Assembly (NCBI RefSeq): GCF_008831285.2
Contig: NC_045143.1
Span: forward strand, 9,869,503 to 9,933,502
From: Nymphaea colorata
Lineage: Eukaryota > Streptophyta > Magnoliopsida > Nymphaeales > Nymphaeaceae
Length of the DNA stretch: 64,000 nt
Direction: 5' to 3'
Shown here: piece after piece, positions 10,061-20,739 of the stretch
Position numbering within the stretch: position 1 is the first letter of the stretch
Layout: every line of letters begins with the position of its first letter
Notes under the pieces: generated by a model
The model's database searches: none
The model's input: only the letters and a program-made list of their open reading frames with translations
Told to the model about the DNA's origin: nothing
Position numbers and translations under genes: made by a program

Positions 10061-12985
10061 TTATAAGAATATGTACAAGAATCAAACTATAAATCTATCA
10101 GCTCTTAGTTCGATCAGTTATGTTTTGCCCCCTAAAACTATGGTCAGGTTCTTTAAGAGATTTGAAACATGAATCATATTGCTGAATGTCATTGTCGTTT
10201 ATTTCTTGAAGTCCGAGCACCCTTCCACCAAAAGAAGATCTCAAATCCATGACTTTTACACTACAGTATGGATTTGAAGTCTAGAATTTAATAAAATAGT
10301 GATTTCAGGAACCGTGGATTTCAAACCCCCTCGGACCTTAGATCCGTAGAAAAACAAATGCATCCTTACTAAATTAATTAACTTGCTTGGCTTGTTGGTG
10401 ACGCAAAGACTTGGGTTTGGACTGTGGACTAAGGACTTGACCCAGTCCCACGCTCAAATCGCGGACTAACGCCATACTTATTACATTAAGCTTCAGTATA
10501 TGGTCGGCTGGTTCAACAAGGAATATATTCACCATAAATATCCGTTTTCTTAGATCCAAATCAATTAAGATCCGAGTGGACGTAATTGAAATGGTACATG
10601 TCCAATCCAGTTACATCAGGCAATTGCTAGCTTAAGTCATATTAGGATATAAAAAAAGGTGGTATTTTATATTTTGTGCAAAGCATGAAGAGAAGGACAA
10701 ACTGAGGTGACTTGTATATGTTATGTAATACCACAGAATAGAAAGGATGAAGGTCAATTAACACGGGTCAAGAACTGACTCGCTTTGGCATGTAGGCCAT
10801 GCAACGACCCAGCTCGTCAACTCAACTCTTGGTCCTGTGCCCTAGTATGGCTTAATGTTTGAAACCTTGAAATTGACAATGAATCTCAGTCAATTAAGTT
10901 AGTCCCGAGAAAATGCATGACCCAGATCATTCCCGTCGCTTTTTTAAATATTTATGGCCAATTATCAACCCTTTGACCGCTTTTATGATCGATTTATGCT
11001 TAGCATGGCTGGTCGTCATGTATGTTATCATCACCAAATAAACTAAAAAAAAAAAAAACAAGAAAAAAATCACTTGCCATCGTACTTATTTAACCAAAAA
11101 ATGGATTCTTTCATTAGGAATTAAAAAATAGAAATTAAAAAAAAAAACGTAAAGGGGTGTCAAAATGCAACAAAAGGCGATGGATTCCCAATCTTACTTT
11201 TCTATGGGACCGGAGCAGCCTTTAATTATCTTTTCAGGCAACATAGATCCAAACTCGGGGAGTGCAAATATTTTAGCCCATACATTCCCTTGTGGCAATA
11301 CGAGAGCCTTTCAATATATTGTCTAACAAAGCATTTTATTTACATAATAATTGCAAATTAATTTTAAACTGACTATTTTACTTTTTCGAAAACCTTAAGA
11401 GGGAGGGACCATAAAGTTTTCTGAGAATTTTCACATGTGGCACGCAGTCATTGTTTGCAATAATTTCTCAAGTCCATTTCCAAATAATTATAGTTGTCTA
11501 TAAATTGTTCCCTTTACCCACACCAACCAGCCTCAATATGAACCACAAATTTAGGAATGCCAATATATCTAATTTGGATCCTTCTAAAAAATTCGAATAT
11601 TGAAAAAATTTTAATATCCGAGTAAAAAAGTGAAACAGATTCGGATTTAAGAAGTCAGATTCCGATAAGATTTAGTTCTAAATACGGGTCCGATTTGGTT
11701 CAAAATTTAGATTCGGATTCAAATTCAGATGCGGATGTTAAAGTCGGATTGAGTTTGTGAAATCGATTTTCGGATTTTAGATTCAGATTTAGATATGATT
11801 TTTTTTTTTCATATTTGAGTCTGAATATGCGACTATCCAAAACAATAAGAGTATATTACATTATAATCCGATCTGTTGACATTCCTATAATTAAATTATC
11901 TAAGGCACTAGTTTTACAGCTGCATGTGCAATCTCCATTTAATTTCCGTGCACACTCCTGCTCCATCTAATTAGTATATAGTAATTGAAGGGTCCAAATC
12001 AGAATCTGATTAGCCAGGATTCTGGAAAGGATCTGCAAGATTGTGGTGATAATAAATAATTGGATCCACATTCTCTTCGGCCTTTCGTGCCCAAATTTAA
12101 AAGATTATCCAAGTCAATATATTATCTACGTTTGATTAAATTTTGGCAACATTCACACTTGGTATTGCGAAGCTTCATCGAATTGGAGAATATCAAAATT
12201 ACTCATATGATGCATGTGGTGATGGCTATGTGCAACTCAAATTTGAATTGTTTACATATCTGTCTGCAAGTCGGCTTCCTCCAAACAATTGCTAACGCCA
12301 TTTCAGGTGGGCCTATTGATTCATGCATCAATGAATTAAAGCTAGCTAAAAGTAGCTCTAAGTAAAGGCACCGAGCAGAGATCGCGAGAAGTGTAGAAGA
12401 AGCACGTACATGTGACATGGTAGGTCCCTGGAAAGTTGGGGAGCTACCAGACCCACCCAGTGTTTACTTTATAGCGGCGCAAACTCATTAAATCTCCTGC
12501 ATCTTTAGGAAGATTCTTGCCGTAAAAGATCTGAAACGGGATGATCCTCAAGCTGGATCGCTATTTCTGTTTGATTGAGAGACATGGGTTCTTAAAATAT
12601 TGTGGGCCTTTTTTGCTTTCTAAATGCATGCTAATTAAGGATGTCAACGTATTATCTCATTTTGCTTGGATATCCGATCATACTTTTCAAAAAAAAAAAA
12701 GGAAAAAAATTTAATATTTGATTAAGAAATTAGATTGGATTCGGATTTAAGAAAGAACATCCAATTATATTCAAGTTTGGATATACATAAATACCACATC
12801 TCCCAAACTATGAATACCACACTTTCAAACTGGAGTAACTAGATCAAAAAGATGCTTCACATTTATACCTTCAAGCAGATCTGAGATGGGCAAGAACCCT
12901 GATGGCTTTCAAATATAGAGCCATTCTCATATATCATTTTGTTCACAATCATTCTAATCAAACATGGTATTGGTGATGGCCTCCG
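10061..12985. other. B-C intergenic block (copy 1)
   Basis: No gene is supported. The block recurs at 31075-34440 (+) and, inverted, at 46900-49900. Shared landmarks include CATGACCCAGATC near 10916, TATGGGACCGGAGCAGCC near 11203, AACCTTAAGAGGGAGGGACC near 11392 and ATCTGCAAGATTGTGGTGAT near 12030. Short open frames at 12060-12365 and 12203-12418 are not kept open in the other copies. Confidence 0.55.
11560..11880. repeat. GATTCGGATT-type degenerate simple repeat
   Basis: Irregular runs of words such as ATTCGGATTTAGATTC and AATCAGATTC make a low-complexity tract. Similar tracts occur at 12650-12790, 17350-17670, 32570-32810, 33545-33960, 41765-42190, 46900-47010 and 47800-48120. They lack coding potential. 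Confidence 0.6.
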
Positions 12986-13380
12986 CCCTTGCCAATGGAC
13001 TAGCCATTGGGCATAGCCTTAAGAAGCAATACATTCAAATACCTCCACTAGCACTGTCAACTGCAAGTAGCTCCTGAAAGTGTTGCGTGCATCTCAAGAT
13101 CACCTCTTGGGGGTCCATAATGATCTAATTCTCGTGCATACGTTAAGTGTTTTGTTCTCTCGCTCTCTTGCTCATTCAATTTCTTCTTTCGGTATAGCCT
13201 TAAGAAGTAACACATTCTCCTCTTTAGTTAGAGAACTCTTTCACTAGCATTGTTAACAGCAAGCAACTCCTGAAAGTGCTGCGTGTATCTCAAGATCGCC
13301 ACTTGAGGTTTGTAATGACATAATTCTCATGCATATGTTAAGTACATATATATATATATATATATGTTCGTTCTCCTTTT
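12985..13380 (+). repeat. ~190-bp module, two copies before C1
   Basis: Two diverged head-to-tail modules carry CTAGCATTGTCAACTGCAAG, AAGTGTTGCGTGCATCTCAAG and a TTCTCGTGCATACGTTAAG-type end. They lie directly before the copia YDLD fragment, as in the other copies. Confidence 0.6.
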
Positions 13381-13385
13381 GCCAT

Positions 13386-13500
13386 TAATAGATTCTTGCT
13401 AGGTATTTATGTTTATGGTCAAAAAGCCTACAAAATATATGATCTAGACAATGAATTATTTCCTAGTCGAGATGTTATATTTGGTAAGAATGTCGTTACA
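13386..13500 (+). mobile_element. Ty1/copia integrase C-terminus fragment
   Basis: The frame reads LLGIYVYGQKAYKIYDLDNE, then FPSRDVIFGKNV. This is the usual end of the copia integrase region (family form: G-Y/F-x-K-x-Y-x-x-Y-D-L, then SRDV-x-F-x-E). It is truncated at about 13500, where it joins the conserved C1 upstream sequence starting GTCAATTTACTTTGCACTTG. It is a relic. Confidence 0.7.
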
Positions 13501-13945
13501 GTCAATTTACTTTGCACTTGCCTTGTAAAAAGGGTAAATTTATCCACGGGGTATAAAGAAAGTATATGTGCTCCCTAAAATTTAAAATATTGAGAGTCAT
13601 GGCATCTAAAATTGGAATTGAGGAAGAGAGAGTGGACCTGAAGTCAGTCCTTTCCGCCGGAAACTCGCTCTGCAGGTGCTGAGCTTCGGACGTATCCGGC
13701 CAAGCATTTGAACTCAATTGTTTAAAAGAACTGGAATTGATAAGAAGAAGAAGGGATGTGGCCCGTACACGCGTTTTGACCCGGGATGTTTCTCTCTCTA
13801 AAACATAAAGCTAAAGCGGGAAGAAAAAACAAATTGCGGAGTCAACTGAAGCCACCATTGAATAAACGACCATCTTTTTCTAAGAAAAAAAGGAAGAAGA
13901 AAGGAATTTAACAAAATCCAACTGCTCAGTCCTGTCTGCCTTTTC
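13500..13945 (+). promoter_or_regulatory. Conserved upstream region of C1
   Basis: About 450 bp are shared with 35275-35730, 59400-59853 and, inverted, 45677-46030. Conserved pieces include CTTTCCGCCGGAAA, TGTTTCTCTCTCTAAAACAT and GACCATCTTTTTCTAAGAA. Conservation upstream of all four C genes makes this the likely promoter region. The copia relic at its left end marks the boundary in this copy. Confidence 0.5.
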
Positions 13946-13952
13946 TATATAT
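13946..13952 (+). promoter_or_regulatory. TATA box of C1
   Basis: CTATATATG lies 193 bp before the ATG and is conserved at the same place in C2, C3 and C4. An ATG about 5 bp downstream (CTTATGCCTCATTCC) is too close to be in the mRNA, so it is not used as a start. Confidence 0.6.
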
Positions 13953-14138
13953 GCTTATGCCTCATTCCCTCGCCAACGAATCATATCATCTTCCTCCAGT
14001 CCCTAGCAAGAAGGACAAGGCATACTCTCCCTGTAATCGATTCCCATCTCTTCTAAGTTCTACCCTTCACAGGTTTCAGTAACCATCCGCCACAGAAGAA
14101 GAAACAAGCCACCATCCCCACTTCGCCTTCACTTTCCA

Positions 14139-14477
14139 ATGGCGTTCTCAATGAAGAAAGGCATTGCAGCTTCCGCCATGGCCTGCGTCCTCCTCTGCAT
14201 GTGCGTTCGGCCGCTCGATGGAGCAAGGCCGCTTGAAGACAATCAGGTATCGAAGATGAAGGAGAGAAGAATCTGGTTGCTGTTCGAGTCTCTGCAGAAG
14301 GGCGCGGTGACTCCGTCTGGGCCATCTTGCAGCACCACTACCCCCGGAGGAGGGGACCGCCCGTGCGCCCTTAATGAGATGCACTTTGCTGCCGCCGGCC
14401 GCCGTGGCCAACCGGCCGCTTCTCATGGTCGCCATCATCGTCAACCTTGGGACGCCTATTCTGCGAGTTTAATCTGA
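14139..14477 (+). CDS. Small secreted peptide precursor, lineage C (C1)
   Basis: This single-exon protein has 112 residues. Residues 1-29 are a signal peptide (MAFSMKKG start, CVLLCMCV core, LDGA before RPLED). A basic spacer (KERRIWLLFESLQKG) precedes TPSGPSC. Cys64 and Cys76 enclose STTTPGGGDRP, and the core is ALNEMHFAAAGRR. The tail is His-rich (SHGRHHRQPWD) and ends YSASLI. SGPS resembles the conserved motif of PIP/IDA-like peptides. The C-[ST]-TTPG-..-C-..-M-[HN]-F-A pattern may relate it to CTNIP/SCREW peptides, which signal through an HSL3-type receptor kinase; neither link could be tested here. It is most similar to C3 (7 differences in 112). Third codon positions are GC-rich against an AT-rich background. 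Confidence 0.82.
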   Translation: MAFSMKKGIAASAMACVLLCMCVRPLDGARPLEDNQVSKMKERRIWLLFESLQKGAVTPSGPSCSTTTPGGGDRPCALNEMHFAAAGRRGQPAASHGRHHRQPWDAYSASLI

Positions 14478-16200
14478 GGCTGTCCGCCTGGAATCTGCAA
14501 CAGCTCCTGTTTTTTCTCCATACAGAGGCGAAGGGAGGTCGTCATGATCATCAGAAGTCGTAGAACGAAAAGTTCATTATTTCTGTAATTTCATTCTTTT
14601 CTAATTTCATTCTTTCGATACATATTTGAGACGCGTTCCTTGTTTTGCAAATTCTGTTCATCTCGATGTGAAAGAGGCATCAGTTATGATCAGTGAAGAA
14701 AAGGTAGTTTTTGCCTCTAGTCATGGACTCCCTCTCTCTATCTCTCTGGTCTGATCATTCTTTTATGACTTGTTTGTGGTAGAAGAAACAAGAAACTTGA
14801 AAACGGACGAAGAATATCTTCAGAATTTAACTCTTCAAAGAGTGAACTGTTGTTTGCAAAGAAAAGACATCTTTATTGTCTTCCATTAAAAGCCAGAGGA
14901 CGAAGTCCTGATTGATAACCACAAGTAAGAAAAAGATTACCAACTGGCGTATGTCTGTTGCCTTGTCCACAAAACTTGCTTGTCGTAATCTACTGGGATT
15001 GTATAGTGCATGTTGCTTTCACCATGCCCACCGAATTGATAGATACAGCAGTATACAAAGCCTTTACAGTTTACATCGAATCTTTTCTTGAATTGTTAAA
15101 TTGATTCATGTGGCGTGGATTTTCAGCCAAATATTTTACATCAGAAAAAAAAATAACCTAGATCTAATATCTTAACCTCTCTAGCTAAATCTGTGGATGA
15201 CATCTGTATAGCCGGATTAAAAAACTGAAAATGAAAAAAAGAGAAACTTATAATCTGCTTCACAGGAAGGAGAAACATCTACAACCAAAGTTATACGTAT
15301 CATCCAAACTTTAGATATCGACTATTTTGTTATTTATTAAAAAAGGCAGGTCACTGTAGGTTAGTACTCATGCAAGCTTTTCGTGGCACTAAAACCAAAA
15401 TGTCTATTTGCTAATGTTTCGTTAGATGTTGTCTATTTGCTTTTCATTACATTAAAAGCCAAGGTCCACAACAAAGCTTCTTGTTGTGACACTATTATTG
15501 ATCATGTCGTGGGAGACAGCTATTTTTCATGTTTTATACTCAAACTTGTAAAGACTTTACTCTGTACCTCAAAACATATAATATCTAAGCAAATTAATTA
15601 ATGTTACGAACAAAATTTATTTTAAAAACTGATTTTTAGACGATCGATTACATAGATTGGATCCGCTTGAATTTTTTCCGAAAATCTAAGTACAGTTATC
15701 ATATGTAGGCATGTCAATTACGCTTTATATGTATATAAGAAACTGGACCATAACTTCCATTATTTGCGAAGTTTTTTCTTTAATATTCACTATGAAGGTT
15801 TGTTCCATAATAAATACTTATAAGAAAGAGATACAATATTAGAGACCATAATAAACGTTACTTTGTCATGCTTTATAAAAGTTAGGGTCTAATGTTTGTG
15901 TGTGTGTATATATATATTATATAACAAACATGAAAGAACTAGATGTTAACCTCTCTTAAAAATACATATAACATAAAATTTTGTGTTACAAGAGAGAACA
16001 ATACCGTAGCAAAGGTTATGTTACAATACATATATATGTTTGTGTGTGTATTTGGGGCTAAAATCCCCAGAAACAGTTGCTCAAAACACTATGAATTGTT
16101 GTTGTATCATAACACTATGCTCATGTGTCGGCTGGTTTTAGTGATAAAGTTTTAATTTGTATTCATTCAAAACATTTGGTATATACGACAAAACACACAC
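14478..16200 (+). other. Conserved 3' flank of C1
   Basis: About 1.7 kb after the stop is shared with the flanks of C2 (36260-37830), C4 (60450-61870) and, inverted, C3 (43680-45170). The first 120 bases (ATCATCAGAAGTCGTAG, then TTATTTCTGTAATTTCATTC) are probably 3' UTR. Farther out TTAATTAATGTTACGAACAA near 15590 and a CATAGATTGGATC box near 15650 are especially well kept. No gene is supported. Confidence 0.5.
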
Positions 16201-16212
16201 ATATATATAAAC

Positions 16213-18420
16213 TAGATTTTTTTTTTTCTGGCGATACATGAAATGTTCAATTTAAGAGACGGCAGGTTATTGTCAAAATAAGGTGAAATTATTTGTGTTC
16301 TGTGAAGACTTTTCCTCCATTAAGCCATTCTTAAAGGCCTTAAAGCCAGTACCATCTGGCCTTTCTAACGTTCCATCTGAACCTTTAACATGGGTATTAC
16401 ACCTGCCACTGTTTGGTAAAAAGGAGAAACTTCCAAACTTGTTCGTCGTCCAGCGTGCCGTAGTTTTGACTTCCAGCTTCGGCCATCACTTCTCCCGTCC
16501 AACGATGTCTGCGAATTTTTAATAAAAAAGGTTTGCCTTTTACAATCTTTATGTATGCTATATTGTCTCAATCATCTGCATTACAATTTTATTAATCGAA
16601 GTTGGCTAATTAAAAAGCTTCTTGCTTTGCATGAAAGTCATGTTCCCTTTGCTTAAAACATTGCCTAATAAAAAATATTCGTCGCAAAAGTTTTTTACTT
16701 TTCTACAAGACACTCACCTTGCGCTTCACAAGATTTTTGTTTTTCTAAACCTTCGAAAGAAGGTAGAAGTTTCGCCCTAAACAGAAAATGAGAACGAGCG
16801 AGCAAGTCTTGACCGGGCCTGTTGCTTGAATGATGACAAAATCACAAAAGTTTTGCTTTTGACAAAGATTTTGATTGTCAAAAAAGCATAGGCAAAGTTT
16901 AGTTTAGGCAACGCTTGTTGTTGTTTTTAGAAACACAACAATTAAGTGGAGAGGAGCTGTAAAATCAAGCAAATCACGGAGAATCTTTTCCAATGTAAAC
17001 AAAAACTTTTAATAATTAGTTGATAAAACATTTGTTATGTCAATGTGAACAAAAAATTTTTGTTGAAATGTCGCGAGAGATAGCGGAGTTGTTGGAGAAT
17101 CTTGTTTGCTTCTGATGAAATCCGCCAAGTGTATATAACAAAGTTAGATTTGATTCACGTTATAGCTGTGTTCACAAATTCCAAATATGATGGGCCAAGT
17201 CTATGCTTTTAACCTAATTCCACAAACATGACAAAAAAGATTGCTATGTTTCCTATTGAGGCAAAAGTTTGAACTATAAAAGCAAGAAAAAACTTTGTCT
17301 AAACTTATACTTGCCTAAGTTTTTGTTTTTATTGACAAAATCTTTGTTAAAAGTAGGGATGTTAATGTATCAGACTTGAATTGGATATATACTTTGCCAT
17401 ATCCTTGTTTCATATATCATTATATTCTGATTTTTATTCATATTCGAATTCAGATAAAGAAAAATCTACACCATATCTGAATAAAAAATCTGAATTCATA
17501 ATCTGAATCCGATCCAAATATGATTTTTGTGTTAACATACAAATCCAAATCCGATTTGCAAACCAAATTAATTGATGACAGTTCTTTATTTTTTTCATAT
17601 CCTATTTTATTTATGCTGTTTGGTTGGATTTCAGATCTAAATCAAACTTATTAACATCCCTAGTCAAAGCAAATTAAACTTTAGCCATCATTCAAGCAAC
17701 CGGCCCTGTAAAGACTTGCTCGCCCGTTCACATTTTTTGCTTAGGAAGAAAACATTGCCCTCCTTTGAAAGTTTAGAAAACCAAACATGACTTTATGCAA
17801 AAAGTCGAGCACAAAGTGAGTGTGGTCTACAAAAGCATAAAATCTTTTGCGACGATGATTTTTTATTAGGCAATGTTTTATGCAAAGGGAACATGACTTT
17901 CATGAAAATCATGAAAGTATTTAATTAGCCAAATTTTGGTTAATAAACTTGTAATGCATATGATTGAGATCATATAGCATACAGGAAGATTGTGAAAGTC
18001 TAACCTCTTGATTAAAAATTCTAACACATCGTTCGATGCACGAAGCGATGGCAGGTGTTGGGAGTTAAACTGCAGCGAGAGAAAGTTACGTGTGCCGAGA
18101 GCACCATGCACAGTAAAGGAGAGAAAAACATTTAGGTATTTTATTAAAAAGAAATGTCCTTCATAATCTCTTTACTTTTTTTTTTTTTATTTCCAAGTTT
18201 GTCTTTACAAAAGGTTTTCTTTTTTAGTGTGAACTAAGATCATTTTAGTCATTAACTATCTGGCCTCTAATCTCACTTCCAGCCAACTCCTTGACCCGTA
18301 AGTTTGGAAGTTTCTCCTTTTTAGCTAAAACATAATTTCACCTTATTTGGACAATAACCTGCTGCTTCTTATATTGAACCTTTCATGTATTGCCAGGGAA
18401 AACAAAGTTCTAGTTAATTT
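16213..18420. mobile_element. Inverted-repeat DNA transposon, ~2.2 kb (copy 1)
   Basis: The ends are inverted copies. The left end has ACTAGA, then a GATACATGAAATGTTCAAT box and CAGGTTATTGTC.AAATAAGG. The right end has CCTTATTTGGACAATAACCTG, then ATTGAACCTTTCATGTATTG and TTCTAGTT. Inside, a second inverted pair is seen (CATGAAAGTCATGTTCCCTTTG at about 16631 and its reverse near 17880), and an inner pair with GCTTGAATGATGAC at 16825 and its reverse near 17688. Both ends abut (TA)n. No transposase is visible. It is likely a non-autonomous, foldback or MULE-like element. A second copy is at 41103-43345. Confidence 0.65.
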
Positions 18421-18464
18421 GAATATATATATTTATTATATTTATTTCATTCCAAATATCTATT

Positions 18465-18501
<37 letters not shown>

Positions 18502-18745
18502 TAAAAAGAAAAGTAACAAAATTTGTTTGATTAATATGTCCGTCAGATTGCATAAATGAAGTACTTAATTTCTTCAAAAGTAAAATGAAAGAAAAGAAAA
18601 GGAAAGAAAAGTAGGTGGGGCAATTGTATTGCCTTCCTAAAAATTTCACAAATTTTTTTGACATCCGATAATAATCAATGTTACATTATACATGTGAGAA
18701 AGAGAAGAACTTGCAGGCCGTAACACTTTCATTATGTGAAAATTC
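18421..18745. repeat. AT microsatellite and flank of the transposon
   Basis: A (TA) run at about 18470-18500 is followed by sequence (18640-18730) matching the reverse complement of 40750-40940, with GACATCC, TTACATTATACATGTGAGAAAG and GCAGGCCGTAA landmarks. A related piece is at 63450-63500. This flank was duplicated together with the transposon. Confidence 0.6.
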
Positions 18746-19285
18746 TTTCGTCTAGTTTGATTCCCACCGCCTAGACAGTTGTTAATTTTGTGGGAGAGAG
18801 ATATTGATGGTTACCAAAGAAACTAAACCAAAGAAAAACATGATCTTATTATTCGACTAATTTGCCCTTATGGAGCAGAAGGTCCTTGCTTGTGCTTGCT
18901 TATTATCGGGAATCAAACTAGCACTCGAGTTGCATGCACATGGGTGTGTGCGTAAAATACGCTGAAAAAGAAAATAAAGGGTGTTAGAAATTCTTTATAA
19001 AAATATATACATATTTTTTAACATTTTCATAATCTATGCTCCGTCCTTTTAAAAATCTCCCTTGTTTGGCTTTGTTAGGGGTACATTGGTAATTAACCGC
19101 TCTTGGTTAGTACTTTCAAATAAATGGATATTCTTCGCACTGCCCTAAGAAAATTAATGAAATTAAAATAATTGAAAAACTAATTCGACAATATAAAAAA
19201 AGTAACTAGAATAAGTACATAAATTAGAAAAATAAAAACAAGTAGTTTGATATTAAAAATATTTTTCTTTGTCTGTCACTGTTCA
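18746..19285. other. Intergenic; X-like fragment
   Basis: No gene is seen. About 19140-19260 is an A-rich piece resembling the reverse of 38885-39010 and the 3' part of repeat X (ACTAATTCGACAAT, AAAACAAG.AG.TTGATATTAA). Confidence 0.4.
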
Positions 19286-19289
19286 CCAT

Positions 19290-20025
19290 CGTGAACCAAA
19301 CGTCAGTAGGGCATCGGGCCGGTCCTATCCGGCCCGTTTGGGCCCGGGCCAAAACCTGGCCCGGGCGGGATAGGGCGGCCCGGCCCGACTCCCGCCCTCG
19401 GGCGGTCGGGCGGCCCGGCTCGGCCCGAGTCCCGCCCTCGGGCGGTCGGGTGGTCGGGCGGCCTCCGCCCTCCGCTCGCTTCCCTGTCCCCTCTCTCTCT
19501 CTTCCGGTCTCCCTCTCCCTCTCTGCTCCCTCTCCCTTCCCATCTCCCTCTCCCTCTCCCTCTCTGCTCCCTCTCCCTCTCCGCTTCCGTCCCCCGCTCG
19601 CTCCCCTCCCTCTCCCTCTCTGCTCCCTCTCCCTCTCCGCTTCCGTCCCCCGCTCGCTCCCCTCCCTCTCCCTCTCTGCTCCCTCTCCCTTTTCCCTCTC
19701 CCTCTCTGCCTCCGTCCCCCGCAGCCCCGCTCGCTCGCCTCCGTCTCCTGCAGCCCCGCTCCGCTCTCTGGTTCCCTCTCCCGCAGCCCCGTCTCCCTCT
19801 CTGGTTCCCTCTCCTCTCTCTCCGCTCTCCCTCCTCCTCTCCCTCTCCGCTCGGCTCCCCCTTCCCGTCATCTCCCTCTTCGCGGCGGGCCGGGCTGGGC
19901 CGGGCCTTACTTTTGGTGGCACCCGGCCCGGCATTATTATCGGGCCGGACCCAGGCTTCAGGCCCGATGGACCGACCCGGGCCGGGTCTTAGTGGGCCGG
20001 CCTGGCCCCATGCCCACCTCTAAAC
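19290..20025. mobile_element. GC/CT-rich insertion, probable non-autonomous element
   Basis: A sharply bounded stretch of about 735 bp is far more GC-rich than its surroundings. It starts with CGGGCCGG/GGCCCGG words and repeated CCCGCCCTCGGGCGGTCGGG, and continues with CTCCCTCTCC repeats. A near-perfect repeat of about 60-65 bp (CCGCTTCCGTCCCCCGCTCG) starts near 19580 and again near 19640. It ends with CCGGGCCGG words and GGCCCCATGCCCACCTCTAA. The long open frames on both strands (19224-19934 and 19291-19992) are by-products of this low complexity. Similar GGGCC-rich ends are common on plant hAT-like insertions, so that type is a guess. Confidence 0.5.
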
Positions 20026-20048
20026 CTTCACTCTCATTTTCACTTGCG

Positions 20049-20197
<149 letters not shown>

Positions 20198-20219
20198 CTC
20201 ATGTTCTTTATTAAAAAAA

Positions 20220-20700
20220 CCAATAAGATCTTATCCTATCAAAATAAATTTTCCCCGTTATAGGCAATAGTAACTCTTTGTTTCAAGTAAATAAATAATT
20301 AGCATTAAGTACGCCCGTCTTAAGTATGATGTATCTGAGAGAGAGAGAAAATTTTCTGGTCATGTAATGTAATGTAACGCAAATCTCTTTATGCCTTAGC
20401 ACTTTTCTGGTTAATAAGCATGTTTAAAGGCAAAAGGTACCTACCTTCCCTGTTAATATTATGTTGATCAAGGCATGGTTGCGGTGAAAACTATCTTCTT
20501 CGGCTAAAACATAGCTGCTTGTATAGGCGAGCGTGCCGTCACATCTAAAAGAAAAGAAAGGAAAATTAATGACGGCAACCTTTTTAGGGGATTGAAAAGT
20601 TCAAATTAAAGCATAGTTTATTATTATCATGAAGGAACTAAGTGAAGTTCTTCCGTTCACGAATTCAAACCGTTCATGTATATGGATTTCATGAGTTCAA
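20220..20700 (+). other. Fragment of the A-B intergenic block
   Basis: This fragment matches 29500-29980 (CGTTATAGGCAATAGTAACTC, ATGTAATGTAACGCAAATCTC) and, in its second half, 8130-8370. It has neither pseudo-A nor B beside it, so it is an orphan piece of a further unit copy broken by the copia relic. Confidence 0.6.
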
Positions 20701-20739
20701 GCAATTAATTAGATTTAGCCCACTCCTATCCCACCTAAT

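Noticed and set aside
19224-19992. Long overlapping open frames on both strands (236 and 233 codons)
   Set aside because: They are made of CTCCCTCTCC and GGGCCGG repeats, giving Arg/Glu/Gly-rich or Pro/Ser-rich protein on opposite strands. No domain or signal is present.
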